Source of the DNA: Nocardia yamanashiensis NBRC 100130
GTDB lineage: Bacteria > Actinomycetota > Actinomycetes > Mycobacteriales > Mycobacteriaceae
Reading direction: 5' to 3'
NCBI RefSeq assembly: GCF_001613325.1
Contig: NZ_BDCD01000051.1
Span: forward strand, 1-43,941
DNA: 43,941 nucleotides
Shown one piece after another: positions 1 through 7,218 of this stretch; positions within the stretch are counted from its first letter, which is position 1; each line of letters opens with the position of its first letter. Below the pieces are notes generated by a model. The model saw nothing but the letters and a program-made list of their open reading frames with translations, was not told the DNA's origin and searched no databases. The position numbers were made by a program, and so were the translations under genes.

Positions 1-614
1 CGTGGGGCGGGGAGCTCGCGGCGGGAGGGCGCGGGCCGGGGTCCGGCGTACGCGCATGTCACGGGCTCGCCGTTGTGCTTGCCGCAGCAGGTCAGATCCG
101 CGTCATGGACACGGTCGGGGCGGCGGAGCTTGCGCCGCAACTCGGCTTCCAGATCATCGATGCGGCTGCCTTTGAGCGCTTCGTAGTGCTCCTGGTCGGC
201 GATATGGCCTTCGGGATCCAACGGCGGCAGTCCGGCCTTGCGCCACATCCGCAGATACAACCCGGTACCGGTGGTATTCATCGGCGCGACCAGCGATGCG
301 GCGTAGGTGACCAGGATGACTTCGGCGGCGGTGCCATCGCGGGTATCGCGCCCGGCCACGACACGGTCGAGGATTTCGCGGCAGTGCGCGCGAAACAGAA
401 TCTCGCGCAACATCTTCGGATGGTCGTGCTTGCACAGGATGAACGAATGCCACAACAGATCCGCTGCGGCAGGGTGGCGGCGCTGCGCCGCCGCGATCTC
501 CTCTTCGGCCCATTGCATCTGCTCGAAGATCGGCGCGCATTCGGCGGTGAGATCGGCGAACATCTGCGCGGCGGTCACGGCGGGCGCGACCTTTTCCAGG
601 GTGTGTGTAGACAT
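1..614 (-). CDS. Hypothetical protein, 3' end outside window
   Basis: An open frame runs on the minus strand from an ATG at 612-614 to the left edge, 204 codons with no stop. A purine-rich GAGGAGG lies just upstream of the ATG, and third positions are strongly G/C, so the frame looks real. The protein is largely helical and soluble at the start (MSTHTLEKVAPAVTAAQ). Near the edge it has a Cys/His cluster, TCCGKH followed by a further Cys, that could bind a metal. I do not recognise the family. It is the last visible gene of the minus-strand cluster and is preceded by one of the TCTGTAG-loop hairpins. Confidence 0.7.
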   Translation of the reverse strand, partial: MSTHTLEKVAPAVTAAQMFADLTAECAPIFEQMQWAEEEIAAAQRRHPAAADLLWHSFILCKHDHPKMLREILFRAHCREILDRVVAGRDTRDGTAAEVILVTYAASLVAPMNTTGTGLYLRMWRKAGLPPLDPEGHIADQEHYEALKGSRIDDLEAELRRKLRRPDRVHDADLTCCGKHNGEPVTCAYAGPRPAPSRRELPAP

Positions 615-662
615 GACGGTGCCTCCTCGGCGGGTGCCGGGGTTGTAGGGTGAGATCGGGGC

Positions 663-687
663 ACCGGGCCGCTACAGACGGCCCGGT
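663..687 (-). promoter_or_regulatory. TCTGTAG-loop hairpin 1
   Basis: A perfect 9-bp inverted repeat (663-671 with 679-687) encloses the loop ctacaga on the plus strand, which is TCTGTAG in the minus-strand transcript. It lies 29 nt after the stop of the gene ending at 716 and 48 nt before the start at 614. There is no U-tract, so it is unlikely to be a simple terminator. It is one of five such hairpins. Confidence 0.7.
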
Positions 688-715
688 TCCCCTTCTTCGT
701 GTGAGGGGCCTGGTG

Positions 716-1249
716 TCACCAGGTGAGTGCGTGGGCGTGCAGATCTCGCCCGGGAATCGGCTCCCCGATAGTGGTGATCTGGCGAATGAGCGCCGTATCG
801 GGCAGGAACTGTCCGGCGTAGTCGAGGGCGTTGGCGGCCAGATATGCCCAGTGCGATGGGGCGGGCAGCAACGCCCATACCTCGTTCATTCCGACTACGA
901 CGGCGTTGCCGGTGTGCAGGATCTCGATGAACGTTTCTCGGCCGTCCCACGGGTCGCCCGGGTCGTGGCTGTGGCCGGTTTCGATTTCGGCGCGGGTGCG
1001 GAACCATTCGCGGGCGCGTTCGGCGATTCCCTCGGCGTCGCTGAGGTAGCGGACGCTGATGCCCAAAGGGTGGGTATCGGCGCGGGTGAGGTGTTCTCCG
1101 GCGTTCAGTTTGGCTTGAACGGCCGTGATCGCGTCCCACTCGGCCTGGAGTTCGTAGTGGCGCAGTTCCCCCATTTCGGCGGCGAACCGGGCGGGTGGTA
1201 TAACCGCGATCGGGGTTGCGTGGGTGTTGTCTTCTACGCGCAGCATCAT
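716..1249 (-). CDS. Hypothetical protein (177 aa)
   Basis: A complete minus-strand gene starts at ATG 1249 (a second in-frame ATG at 1246), with GAGAGGAG just upstream. The product is acidic and soluble and opens with MMLRVEDNTHATPIAVIPPARF. A helical middle (residues ~30-95) is followed by a hydrophobic C-terminal half. No signal peptide, membrane segment or catalytic motif is visible, and I do not recognise the family. It sits in the co-directional cluster between the DUF6573 gene and the partial gene at the left edge, and is preceded by a long perfect inverted repeat at 1279-1312. Confidence 0.7.
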   Translation of the reverse strand: MMLRVEDNTHATPIAVIPPARFAAEMGELRHYELQAEWDAITAVQAKLNAGEHLTRADTHPLGISVRYLSDAEGIAERAREWFRTRAEIETGHSHDPGDPWDGRETFIEILHTGNAVVVGMNEVWALLPAPSHWAYLAANALDYAGQFLPDTALIRQITTIGEPIPGRDLHAHALTW

Positions 1250-1278
1250 TGTGAAAGCTCCTCTCGGACTGGGTGATT

Positions 1279-1312
1279 CGGTCGGGGAACCGGGTTCCCG
1301 GTTCCCCGACCG
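1279..1312. repeat. 16-bp perfect inverted repeat in leader
   Basis: Arms 1279-1294 and 1297-1312 are perfectly complementary around a 2-nt centre. It lies between the DUF6573 gene (stop at 1319) and the start of the next gene at 1249, the position occupied by TCTGTAG hairpins elsewhere in the cluster, but the loop is different. There is no T-tract. It could be an RNA hairpin in the leader of the 716-1249 gene or a DNA operator. Confidence 0.5.
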
Positions 1313-1318
1313 GTGGGG

Positions 1319-1732
1319 CTAGTTGTCGTGGGGGGTCATGATCGTGAACACCGGTTCGCCCTCGTCGCCGAATCCGAGGTGCAGCAGCAGGGCTACCGGG
1401 CTCGGGGTCGGATCGGCGCTGTCGGGGGCCTCTCGGTGGACGGTGAATGGCAGACGGTCGGTGCCCAAGTCGCCCTCCTCGGGGCACATGACCAGGGCGT
1501 AGGCGAACGCGTGCAGTGCCGCCGTCAGCACGTCCGAAATGCGGGCGTTCTCGCTCTGGCCGTACTTGCCCTCTTGCGGCCACGCCACGGCTTGTCTCCA
1601 TGCGTTCGCGGTGATGGCGACCGGGGCGGCGAACCCGCGTTCGCGGGCCAACTCCGATACATCGCGCAACAGCTGCTCGGCGATCGCTTGGGCGCGGGTT
1701 CCGCTGTGGATGATCTCGGCGTCTTCGAACAT
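1319..1732 (-). CDS. DUF6573 family protein (137 aa)
   Basis: The protein begins MFEDAEIIHSGTRAQAIAEQ and continues with a PVAIT segment and an AVAWP segment. I recognise this pattern as the DUF6573 family, common on actinobacterial plasmids and mobile islands and of unknown function. The start at 1732 puts this motif at residue 1, as in relatives, and GGAAAGG lies upstream. The protein is soluble and about full length for the family. A TCTGTAG-loop hairpin stands 37 nt before its start. The assignment is from memory of the family pattern, not from a search. Confidence 0.75.
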   Translation of the reverse strand: MFEDAEIIHSGTRAQAIAEQLLRDVSELARERGFAAPVAITANAWRQAVAWPQEGKYGQSENARISDVLTAALHAFAYALVMCPEEGDLGTDRLPFTVHREAPDSADPTPSPVALLLHLGFGDEGEPVFTIMTPHDN

Positions 1733-1769
1733 CGGTGATCCCTTTCCGTGCAGAGGGACCGGAGAGGGC

Positions 1770-1802
1770 GCGGTCTGGGCGGCTACAGAACGTCCAGACC
1801 GC
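1770..1802 (-). promoter_or_regulatory. TCTGTAG-loop hairpin 2
   Basis: A 13-position stem (1770-1782 with 1790-1802) encloses the loop ctacaga at 1783-1789, TCTGTAG on the minus strand. Eleven positions are Watson-Crick. The loop-closing position is G/A and one is G/T. It lies 20 nt downstream of the stop at 1822 and 37 nt upstream of the DUF6573 start. The loop matches the other four hairpins while the stem sequence differs. Confidence 0.65.
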
Positions 1803-1821
1803 ACCCGGTTCCGGCAGGGGG

Positions 1822-2274
1822 TTAGCGGTAGTCGCAAATGCTGATCAGGGACGGGGCCGGGTAGCCCAGGTGCGCGCCCAGGACGTCGCGGAAACGACGG
1901 TCGGGGCATCCGGCGTAGTTGCCGCCGTGGGCGAAGTGGGCCAAGTCGCGGAACACGCTGCCGTCGGCGCGGATGATCGCGGGCTCGATCCACGCGTACA
2001 GCTGGCCGGTGTGCTCCTGATTGGAGATGACGACCACCACCGGCGGCGCGTCGTCGGTGTACGGGGTTTGCCGCCACGCCGGGATTTCGGCGTAGTGGTT
2101 GTTGAATCCGGCCTCTACCAGTCCGACCACGGTCAGCCGGGTGTGACGGGCACTGATCCCGCGATTGGTGTAGTCGCGGGGGTCGTCGGCGTTGCGGTAG
2201 ACGCTGACCTGTATTCCCTGGATCGCGGTAGCGGGTGCCAGGATCGCGGCGGCGTCGGGGGACATGACGGTCAT
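1822..2274 (-). CDS. Hypothetical protein (150 aa)
   Basis: A complete minus-strand gene starts at ATG 2274 (alternative ATG 2265), preceded by GAAAGGAAA. The product is soluble. It has a beta-rich stretch (PPVVVVISNQEHTGQLYAW) in the middle and a Cys-containing C-terminus that ends ICDYR. I do not recognise it. It is co-directional with its neighbours, and its stop lies 20 nt before TCTGTAG hairpin 2, consistent with one polycistronic message divided by structured RNA. Confidence 0.65.
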   Translation of the reverse strand: MTVMSPDAAAILAPATAIQGIQVSVYRNADDPRDYTNRGISARHTRLTVVGLVEAGFNNHYAEIPAWRQTPYTDDAPPVVVVISNQEHTGQLYAWIEPAIIRADGSVFRDLAHFAHGGNYAGCPDRRFRDVLGAHLGYPAPSLISICDYR

Positions 2275-2292
2275 GTGGGGTTTCCTTTCGGG

Positions 2293-2529
2293 TTAGAAGT
2301 ACTGGAACCATTCGGGTCCGTGGCCTTGCGCGGCCCAGCGCTTCATGTCTTTTTCGTGCTGTGGATCGAAACTGGCCAGCTGGCCACGCTCGACCACTAA
2401 CCGGGTGAGCCATTCGGCGTAGTGGAAAGCGTCGTCGGTGTGCTCGGTGCCCAACACTTTCGAAGCGAATCGCAGTGCTGAACGGTGAACGAAAAGAGCA
2501 CTCGACAGGGTGTGCGGATCGATATACAT
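2293..2529 (-). CDS. Small hypothetical protein (78 aa)
   Basis: A short minus-strand gene runs from ATG 2529 to the stop at 2293. The gap to the preceding gene's stop (2544) is only 14 nt, so it is probably translationally coupled. The predicted protein is helical with the stretch AFHYAEWLTRL. A similar phrase (IQYAEWHD) ends the small protein encoded at 6671-6835, which hints at a shared short motif. No known domain was recognised. Codon third positions are G/C-rich across the frame. Confidence 0.55.
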   Translation of the reverse strand: MYIDPHTLSSALFVHRSALRFASKVLGTEHTDDAFHYAEWLTRLVVERGQLASFDPQHEKDMKRWAAQGHGPEWFQYF

Positions 2530-2543
2530 CGGATCCACCCGGG

Positions 2544-2882
2544 CTACTCGGTGAATTCGATATCGTCCGGGCCTGCGCAGTAGCTGGGATAGCCCAGCTT
2601 GTCCGGGACGGTGGTGCCTTCCCAGATCGTGACGGTGCGGTGGTTCTCGTGTCCGAGCCTGGGGGTCGGGCATCGCTGCTCTACCAGCACAATCCGTTTC
2701 GGCTCGGTGTCCGGGCGGCAAGCTCGGGCGTATCCGGCGGCGTGGTGAACGCTGCGGTATCGCCCTCCCCATTGGCTCCACACCCGCTTGTCCTGGCCGG
2801 GTGGATTATCTTGCGGGTGCAAACGCAGGATTCGATACGGCGAATCCGGCATCGGTACCCAATAATCACTGCCATTGCTCAT
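2544..2882 (-). CDS. Small hypothetical protein (112 aa)
   Basis: The frame runs from ATG 2882 to 2544. The start is supported by GAGAGGAG a few bases upstream. The product begins MSNGSDYWVPMPDSPYRI and is polar, Pro- and Trp-rich, with no signal peptide or membrane segment. The family is not recognised. It is the first gene of the left-hand minus cluster. Its leader holds a 9-bp hairpin (2903-2923) and then the left copy of the 590-bp repeat, which may contain the promoter for this cluster on its minus strand. Confidence 0.6.
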   Translation of the reverse strand: MSNGSDYWVPMPDSPYRILRLHPQDNPPGQDKRVWSQWGGRYRSVHHAAGYARACRPDTEPKRIVLVEQRCPTPRLGHENHRTVTIWEGTTVPDKLGYPSYCAGPDDIEFTE

Positions 2883-2902
2883 GGCGGAATCTCCTCTCGT
2901 GG

Positions 2903-2923
2903 GCGCACGCGAAACGCGTGCGC
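2903..2923. repeat. Leader hairpin of the left cluster
   Basis: A perfect 9-bp inverted repeat (2903-2911 with 2915-2923) with loop AAA on the plus strand. It sits between the repeat-A region and the ribosome binding site of the gene starting at 2882. This is the position TCTGTAG hairpin 5 occupies in front of the gene at 8909, so each cluster has a hairpin in its leader, here without the conserved loop. Confidence 0.5.
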
Positions 2924-2988
2924 GGTGAACAGAGATGGGGTGAGATTCACTGTGGAGTTATCAAAGAACCCTGAACGCGGGGCCGATC

Positions 2989-3015
2989 TTGCACCCCGTC
3001 CCACATCTCTATAAT
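2989..3015 (+). promoter_or_regulatory. Candidate promoter of structured RNA, copy A
   Basis: A perfect TATAAT occupies 3010-3015, with TTGCAC at 2989-2994 and a 15-bp spacer, which is shorter than ideal. The TATAAT is conserved at the same place in copy B, and such an A/T hexamer is rare in this GC-rich background. It would start transcription near 3022, rightward into the structured region. Confidence 0.5.
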
Positions 3016-3021
3016 AGTAGT

Positions 3022-3534
3022 TTTACGTGCATCTTGGGTGGGATTCGGGAAGTGTCGCGGCCCTATCTGGCCTGGTTTTTCGTCTTTTTCCTGGGGTTTT
3101 GCTCTTGCTTTTTCTTTGGTGGCCTTTGCAGGCTCCGCCTCCCCGGCGTGAGGGGCGGGGGTCCGGGGGCGGAGCCCCTGGTGCGCGGCCGCAGGTCGCG
3201 GGGGAACCGGTGGAGCGACCGAACCGGTGAGCGGTGCTGGTGTTGTCCTTCGCTGGGCCCGGGGCGTCTCCGATCACGGTGGCCCGGGGAGGTCAAGCGG
3301 CCCGCTTTTGGCTGCTTGGGCTCCCCGGGGTGCCGTGATAGTCCTGGTTGGGTCCAGCGAAGGGCGACGCCGGCACCGGTGGGGAGCGGAGCCGCGCGGC
3401 CGCCGGCCGCGGTAACCCGGTGGGTGGCCGGCGGGGGTGTTCGGGTGCGTGCCGGTCGCGGACCGGCCGCGGCACCCGGGGTGAGCCCGCGGGAGCTACG
3501 CGGGCCGGGGACGGCTCCCCGGCCGCGGTAGCTC
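3022..3534 (+). ncRNA. Candidate large structured ncRNA, copy A
   Basis: The plus strand can fold into a multi-helix RNA. A 9-bp stem pairs 3131-3139 with 3168-3176. A long helix pairs 3232-3256 with 3354-3378 over 25 bp, 21 Watson-Crick and 4 G-U. Inside it, 3273-3279 pairs with 3333-3339, and 3283-3291 with 3321-3329. A terminal hairpin pairs 3493-3499 with 3528-3534 and 3503-3511 with 3516-3524. The G-U pairs work only in the plus-strand RNA. Two helix positions show double compensatory changes relative to copy B. The 5' end (after TATAAT) and the 3' end are inferred. Function is unknown. Confidence 0.6.
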
Positions 3535-3560
3535 TGAATTTCGGTGTGGTTCCTCGCTTT

Positions 3561-4016
3561 TCAGTCGGTGCGGTTTCCGGTGGGCTGGTGGGGTATGAAT
3601 TCCCTGCTGTAGTGGGTGCGGGTGGCGCTGATCAGGAACCATTGGGTGGTTTCGGCGAAGGCTTCGACGGCTTGACCGAAGGTCATGCCGGGCACGGGAT
3701 CCCACGGGTCATCGAGCCACATGTGCTCGTGGAAGTCGTCGCCTCCGATGGTGGCGCGTACGTGCGGATCGTGTTCGGTGCCTGCTTCCCATCCTCGCGC
3801 GTGCACGTAATGGTCTGTGCTGGTGCGGTAGTCGCGGCCGGGCTCGAGGGCGGAACTGAGCAGGTAGATCCCGGAGTCTTTCACCCAGATCAGCGCGGGC
3901 CGGGCGTCCCCGTCGACGGCGGCCCGGTGGCGGGTCGCGGCGACGGCGGCGCGGGTGTATTCCAGGACTTTGGTCATGGGGAAGTAGAGATCGAGGTGCT
4001 TGGGTGTGCGTGGCAT
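3561..4016 (-). CDS. DUF3085 domain protein (151 aa)
   Basis: The product begins MPRTPKHLDLYFPMTKVLEY. It contains the phrases ALIWVKDSGIYLLSS and a GGDDF motif near residue 105, which I recognise as the pattern of DUF3085, a small family of unknown function found on plasmids and in mobile regions. The start at 4016 places the hydrophobic LYFP segment at residue 9, and AGAGGA lies upstream. It follows the ParB-like gene at 98 nt, with a 10-bp inverted repeat between them. Its stop lies just right of the structured repeat A. Confidence 0.7.
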   Translation of the reverse strand: MPRTPKHLDLYFPMTKVLEYTRAAVAATRHRAAVDGDARPALIWVKDSGIYLLSSALEPGRDYRTSTDHYVHARGWEAGTEHDPHVRATIGGDDFHEHMWLDDPWDPVPGMTFGQAVEAFAETTQWFLISATRTHYSREFIPHQPTGNRTD

Positions 4017-4058
4017 CGCCTGGTCCTCTTCGGCACTGGGGTGGGTGGTGGATGGAAT

Positions 4059-4095
4059 GCGGGCCGGGGGCGCGTGTGCGGCGGTCCCGGCCCGC
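4059..4095. repeat. Inverted repeat after the parB-like gene
   Basis: Ten-base arms, 4059-4068 and 4086-4095, are perfectly complementary with a 17-nt loop. It lies in the 98-nt gap between the ParB-like gene and the DUF3085 gene. No T-run follows on either strand. It may act as a leader hairpin like those before other genes in this cluster. Confidence 0.45.
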
Positions 4096-4114
4096 AAGGG
4101 GGTTTCGGATGGGG

Positions 4115-5884
4115 TTAGAGGGTGTCGCCGGTGAGTTCGGCTTCTTCGGTGTAGAAGGTGGCTTCATCGATCTCGCCGAGGGTGTAGCGCTCGATGGGGG
4201 TGAGCGGGTAGCCGTTGGCTTTCAGGAACGCCAGGTAGTGGCTGAAGATCGCGATGCCGTCGCGGTAGGTGTTGACGCTGGTGCGCCGCCACCAGTCGGG
4301 GCGCTCGTTGTTCTTGTCGCCCAAGTTGGGGTGCATGCGGGCTTCGATCGCGCCGCACGCGATGGCGACTCCGATCACGGCGGCCCGGTTCTCGGTGGCT
4401 GCGTCGAACGCGCTGCCGTTGATGAGCTTGTCCCGGTCCATGTTCAACAGTCCGGCCGTGATGTACGGGGCGGCCTGCTCGCAGATGATGGACGGTTCGG
4501 AGGCTTCGAGCTTGCTGCGGAACACGTGGGCTCCCTTGGGGACCTTCGCCCCGGCGACCAGGCCGGTGACCCATTGACGGCGTTTCGGGGTGGCGGCGCG
4601 GGCGGCCTTGTTCATGGCCTTGGTCTTGGCGCGCTCGGCCCGTTGTTGCTGGGCCTGGGCTTCGGCGGCCGCGAGCGCTTCGGGGCTGTCGGGGGACGGG
4701 GCGGGCGTGGCGCGCGGATCGGTCAACCCGGTAGCCGGGACATCGATGCAGTAGTGGTGCCGCAGCCACACCTGCTCGACGCGGATGTCCGCGACCGCGT
4801 ACAGCCCTTCGTGCGGCGGCTGATCCGGGTTGTCCTGGGTGTCCCAATCGATCGCGTGCTCGGGAACCTCGCGCCCGTCCTCGCGGACGAAATACTTCTC
4901 GTAGTCGTCCAGCCACACTGCCCAATGCTTGGGCTCGGTGATCGTGGCCGGGTCGAATGCCGTGCCGTCCGGGCCGTGCAACCGGTTGGACGAGACGTAG
5001 GTGTCACGCTCGTTCCACTTCGGCTCGTGATAGAGCACGGTGAACCCTTCGGCCTCGACCACCGCAGCGGCTTCGGCGTACGCGGCGTCGGATTCGCGCT
5101 TGTTCCGCAATGCCGTGGCGACGTAGTCGAACTGGCCCTTGCGGGCGGCGTCGGTCAGCGTGGCGACCGCCTGCGGGTCGTCTTCGAACTCGATCAGGGC
5201 GGCCGACTGCTCGAGCGTGAGTTGTCCGTCCACGGCCAAGTCCATGGGGGCGGTGGTCTTCGCGCGGCGAATCGCCTTGATCGCCTTCACATCCCGGGTG
5301 TTCATGCCCGGGGTGACGCGGGCGACCTTCGTCACGGACACGCCCAGGTCCAGCAGTTCGGTGACGGCATCGAACTTGTCGGGGGCGGTCAGTGCCTCGT
5401 GGTCCTCGTTCGCGGTGAGCTGCCCGCCGATTTCCGAGACGCGCTGTTGTTTCTCGGTGTCGCCTTCGGGCGGGTAGCGCAGGATCACCGGGATCGCGGT
5501 CAGTCCGGCGGCGCGGGAACCGAGCGTGCGCCGTTGGCCGTCCTTGACCTGCAAATAGCCGTCCGGGTTGATCCACACGGTCGGGTCCTGCTCGAACACG
5601 TCCTTGTTGTCCAGGATGCGTTGGACGTACTCCCGGTTGATGGTCGCGGTGGCGTGCTTGCGGATATTGCGGCCGAACACGAGATCGTTCGGGTTCCACA
5701 GCAGCGACACGCGGCCGGTTTCGGAGGCTTCCAGCCGCGCCCGCAGGTCGGTGATCTGCTCGGCGGTCAATCGCGTCGGCTCCAGGGTGTCCGCTCCCGG
5801 CTGCTCCTCGGCGGGACTGTCGAGAGCCGGGACCGGGTCGGCGGCTTCGCCGATATCGGGGGTGGGGGTTTCGGTGGTGGTCAT
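4115..5884 (-). CDS. ParB/Srx-fold nuclease-like domain protein (589 aa)
   Basis: Residues ~60-135 match the ParB N-terminal fold, with the signature DGQRRT at 115-120 followed by an AGLTAIPV strand. A helix-turn-helix-like stretch follows around residues 178-205, as in ParB proteins. The remaining ~380 residues are unusual: an acidic, Trp-rich middle, an Ala/Gln coiled segment near 385-415, and a C-terminal half of unknown type. ParB domains bind centromere-like sites or act as CTP switches or nucleases; here the role is inferred only. At 589 aa it is much longer than chromosomal ParB, and no ParA gene is adjacent. TCTGTAG hairpin 3 precedes the start. Confidence 0.8.
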   Translation of the reverse strand: MTTTETPTPDIGEAADPVPALDSPAEEQPGADTLEPTRLTAEQITDLRARLEASETGRVSLLWNPNDLVFGRNIRKHATATINREYVQRILDNKDVFEQDPTVWINPDGYLQVKDGQRRTLGSRAAGLTAIPVILRYPPEGDTEKQQRVSEIGGQLTANEDHEALTAPDKFDAVTELLDLGVSVTKVARVTPGMNTRDVKAIKAIRRAKTTAPMDLAVDGQLTLEQSAALIEFEDDPQAVATLTDAARKGQFDYVATALRNKRESDAAYAEAAAVVEAEGFTVLYHEPKWNERDTYVSSNRLHGPDGTAFDPATITEPKHWAVWLDDYEKYFVREDGREVPEHAIDWDTQDNPDQPPHEGLYAVADIRVEQVWLRHHYCIDVPATGLTDPRATPAPSPDSPEALAAAEAQAQQQRAERAKTKAMNKAARAATPKRRQWVTGLVAGAKVPKGAHVFRSKLEASEPSIICEQAAPYITAGLLNMDRDKLINGSAFDAATENRAAVIGVAIACGAIEARMHPNLGDKNNERPDWWRRTSVNTYRDGIAIFSHYLAFLKANGYPLTPIERYTLGEIDEATFYTEEAELTGDTL

Positions 5885-5909
5885 GCGTTCGGCCTTTCGG
5901 GTTTCGGGT

Positions 5910-5938
5910 CGGCCGCGCGTCTACAGAACGCGCGGCCG
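5910..5938 (-). promoter_or_regulatory. TCTGTAG-loop hairpin 3
   Basis: A perfect 11-bp stem (5910-5920 with 5928-5938) encloses ctacaga at 5921-5927, TCTGTAG on the minus strand. It ends 25 nt before the start of the ParB-like gene and lies 68 nt downstream of the previous stop (6007), so it associates with the downstream start rather than the upstream stop. Confidence 0.75.
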
Positions 5939-6006
5939 GAATCGGTTGTCGGAACACGGTGTTCGCCGGGGTGGGCGGTGCTCAGGCCATCGCGGGCAAC
6001 CCCGCT

Positions 6007-6642
6007 CTAGGCGGCGGCGGGATCGGCCCTGGTGGGGTCCGGGCGGCTGTTGAGCGCGACGGCGATTCGTGCGGCGTCGTCGTCGCTGATCTGAATCCAT
6101 GCGCAGACCCCGGTGCGGTCGCCGTAGGTGACCGCCAAAAGGAATCCCCCGGAAGCGATTTCGCGCCCGACCGTGACGGCGTCGCCGTCGCCGTGCCGGT
6201 CGCCGACCCGGACCAGGGTGCAGAAGCGTGGCGCGCCCGCGTTGGTGATCTGGATGTCTTGCGGGGCCGGGACTGCCAGGGCGACACCGGCGGCGTCGGC
6301 GAGTGCGGCGGCGAGTTGGGCGGCGTCGTCGTCGGGGAATTGGACGTAGTCGCTGCAGTCCTCGATCTGCGACAGCCGGAGTTGGATCAGCCCGCCGGGC
6401 TCGCAGGTCGCGGTGACCCCGTCGCCGTCGAGGTCGAGGAATCGCGCCAATACCGCCCCGGGGGTGGGGGACGCGGTGATCAGACCGGTAGCGAGCTCGA
6501 CGGCGTCGGCGTGGGTGATGCGTGCGTACTGCCGTGAACTGGGCCGCTGGATGAGCAGGATCAGTGTGTCGGCGGACTCGCGCCGCACCTGCATTCGGTC
6601 CTTGTGAATATCGTTGATACGGAACAGGATTCGTGCGGGCAT
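6007..6642 (-). CDS. Hypothetical protein with three repeated modules (211 aa)
   Basis: The protein appears to hold three copies of a ~45-50-residue alpha/beta module. Each has two beta strands and ends in an acidic/Ala helix: THADAVELATGLI (residues ~43-55), PDDDAAQLAAALADAAG (~103-119) and SDDDAARIAVALNS (~187-200). The modules look like independent small beta-beta-alpha units. I do not recognise the family. There is no signal peptide or membrane segment. The start at 6642 (MPARILFRIND) is chosen as the first ATG of the open frame. The gene is the unit immediately upstream of the ParB-like gene. Confidence 0.7.
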   Translation of the reverse strand: MPARILFRINDIHKDRMQVRRESADTLILLIQRPSSRQYARITHADAVELATGLITASPTPGAVLARFLDLDGDGVTATCEPGGLIQLRLSQIEDCSDYVQFPDDDAAQLAAALADAAGVALAVPAPQDIQITNAGAPRFCTLVRVGDRHGDGDAVTVGREIASGGFLLAVTYGDRTGVCAWIQISDDDAARIAVALNSRPDPTRADPAAA

Positions 6643-6670
6643 GAAAACCTCTTGTCGTGGTCGGGGGACT

Positions 6671-6835
6671 TCAGTGGGTGGCGTCGTGCCATTCGGCGTA
6701 TTGGATGGCCTCGCCGCGCACCAGTTGCCTCACGCTGGTGCCCTCGTACTCGGCGAGATGGGTAAGGCACAGCTGGTCGGGGTCGGGATCGTCATCGATG
6801 TGGTTGAGACGGCACCACGGGCAGGACACGGCCAT
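6671..6835 (-). CDS. Small CxxC protein (54 aa)
   Basis: A short frame from ATG 6835 has a strong GGAAGGAAG ribosome binding site upstream and begins MAVSCPWCRLNHIDDDPDPD. The CPWC, a later Cys and a His could form a small zinc-binding site. It lies between two larger co-directional genes, with 28 nt to the next start and 20 nt from the previous stop. Such small zinc proteins are common in actinobacterial mobile DNA, but the exact role is unknown. Confidence 0.6.
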   Translation of the reverse strand: MAVSCPWCRLNHIDDDPDPDQLCLTHLAEYEGTSVRQLVRGEAIQYAEWHDATH

Positions 6836-6855
6836 AACCGGGGCTTCCTTCCGAG

Positions 6856-7218
6856 TCAGAGGTGGTCGGCGAATTCGGTTTCCAGGGCGCGGATCACGCG
6901 CGCCAACTTCGGTCCGGCCTGCCGATACAGCGTCAGCCGCGACAGGTCCGGCGGGTCCTGCGCGCGGGCCTGGGCGGCCATATACGCCAGCGCGTGCAGA
7001 CGGCGACCCAACACTTTCCGCACGCCTTCCAACTCGGTCGGGGCGTGAAACGACCAATCCAGCTGCGCGGTGTGCAGGATCCGTGCCACGGTTACGGCGG
7101 CCGGGTCGTGGGCACCGTGCGGGCCGGGCGTGGTGAGGGCGCGGCGGTGGCGGGTGAGGAACTGCCCGACCGTGCTGGACACGGTCGGGGACAGCACCAA
7201 CGGCCGGGGAGCGCTCAT
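6856..7218 (-). CDS. Hypothetical protein (120 aa)
   Basis: The ATG at 7216-7218 overlaps the stop of the preceding gene (ATGA overlap), which fixes the start and indicates translational coupling. The protein is mainly helical and basic, with a central RKVLGRRLHALAYMAAQAR segment. A related phrase (ASKVLG..., YAEWL) is seen in the 78-aa protein at 2293-2529, so these may be distant relatives. No named domain was recognised. Confidence 0.65.
   Translation of the reverse strand: MSAPRPLVLSPTVSSTVGQFLTRHRRALTTPGPHGAHDPAAVTVARILHTAQLDWSFHAPTELEGVRKVLGRRLHALAYMAAQARAQDPPDLSRLTLYRQAGPKLARVIRALETEFADHL

Larger units (their letters stand above)
2948..3534. repeat. ~590-bp direct repeat, copy A
   Basis: Clear homology with 9015-9603 in the same orientation runs from CACTGTGGA through a T-rich tract and long GC-rich blocks to a terminal hairpin. 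Blocks such as 3131-3200 and 3283-3340 are almost identical to the other copy, while other parts have diverged. No convincing protein frame is conserved in both. Each copy lies at the head of a minus-strand cluster, and together they bracket the genes from 3561 to 8909. Confidence 0.85.

Noticed and set aside
2948..3534. Repeats as insertion sequences or CRISPR
   Set aside because: No transposase frame, no terminal inverted repeats and no short regularly spaced units.
3348..4118. 256-codon plus frame running out of repeat A
   Set aside because: Overlaps the DUF3085 gene in antisense; not conserved in copy B.
4004..6010. 668-codon plus-strand frame opposite the ParB-like gene
   Set aside because: It is the GC-driven shadow of the minus-strand gene; its translation is low-complexity Gly/Val/Arg-rich with no known motif.
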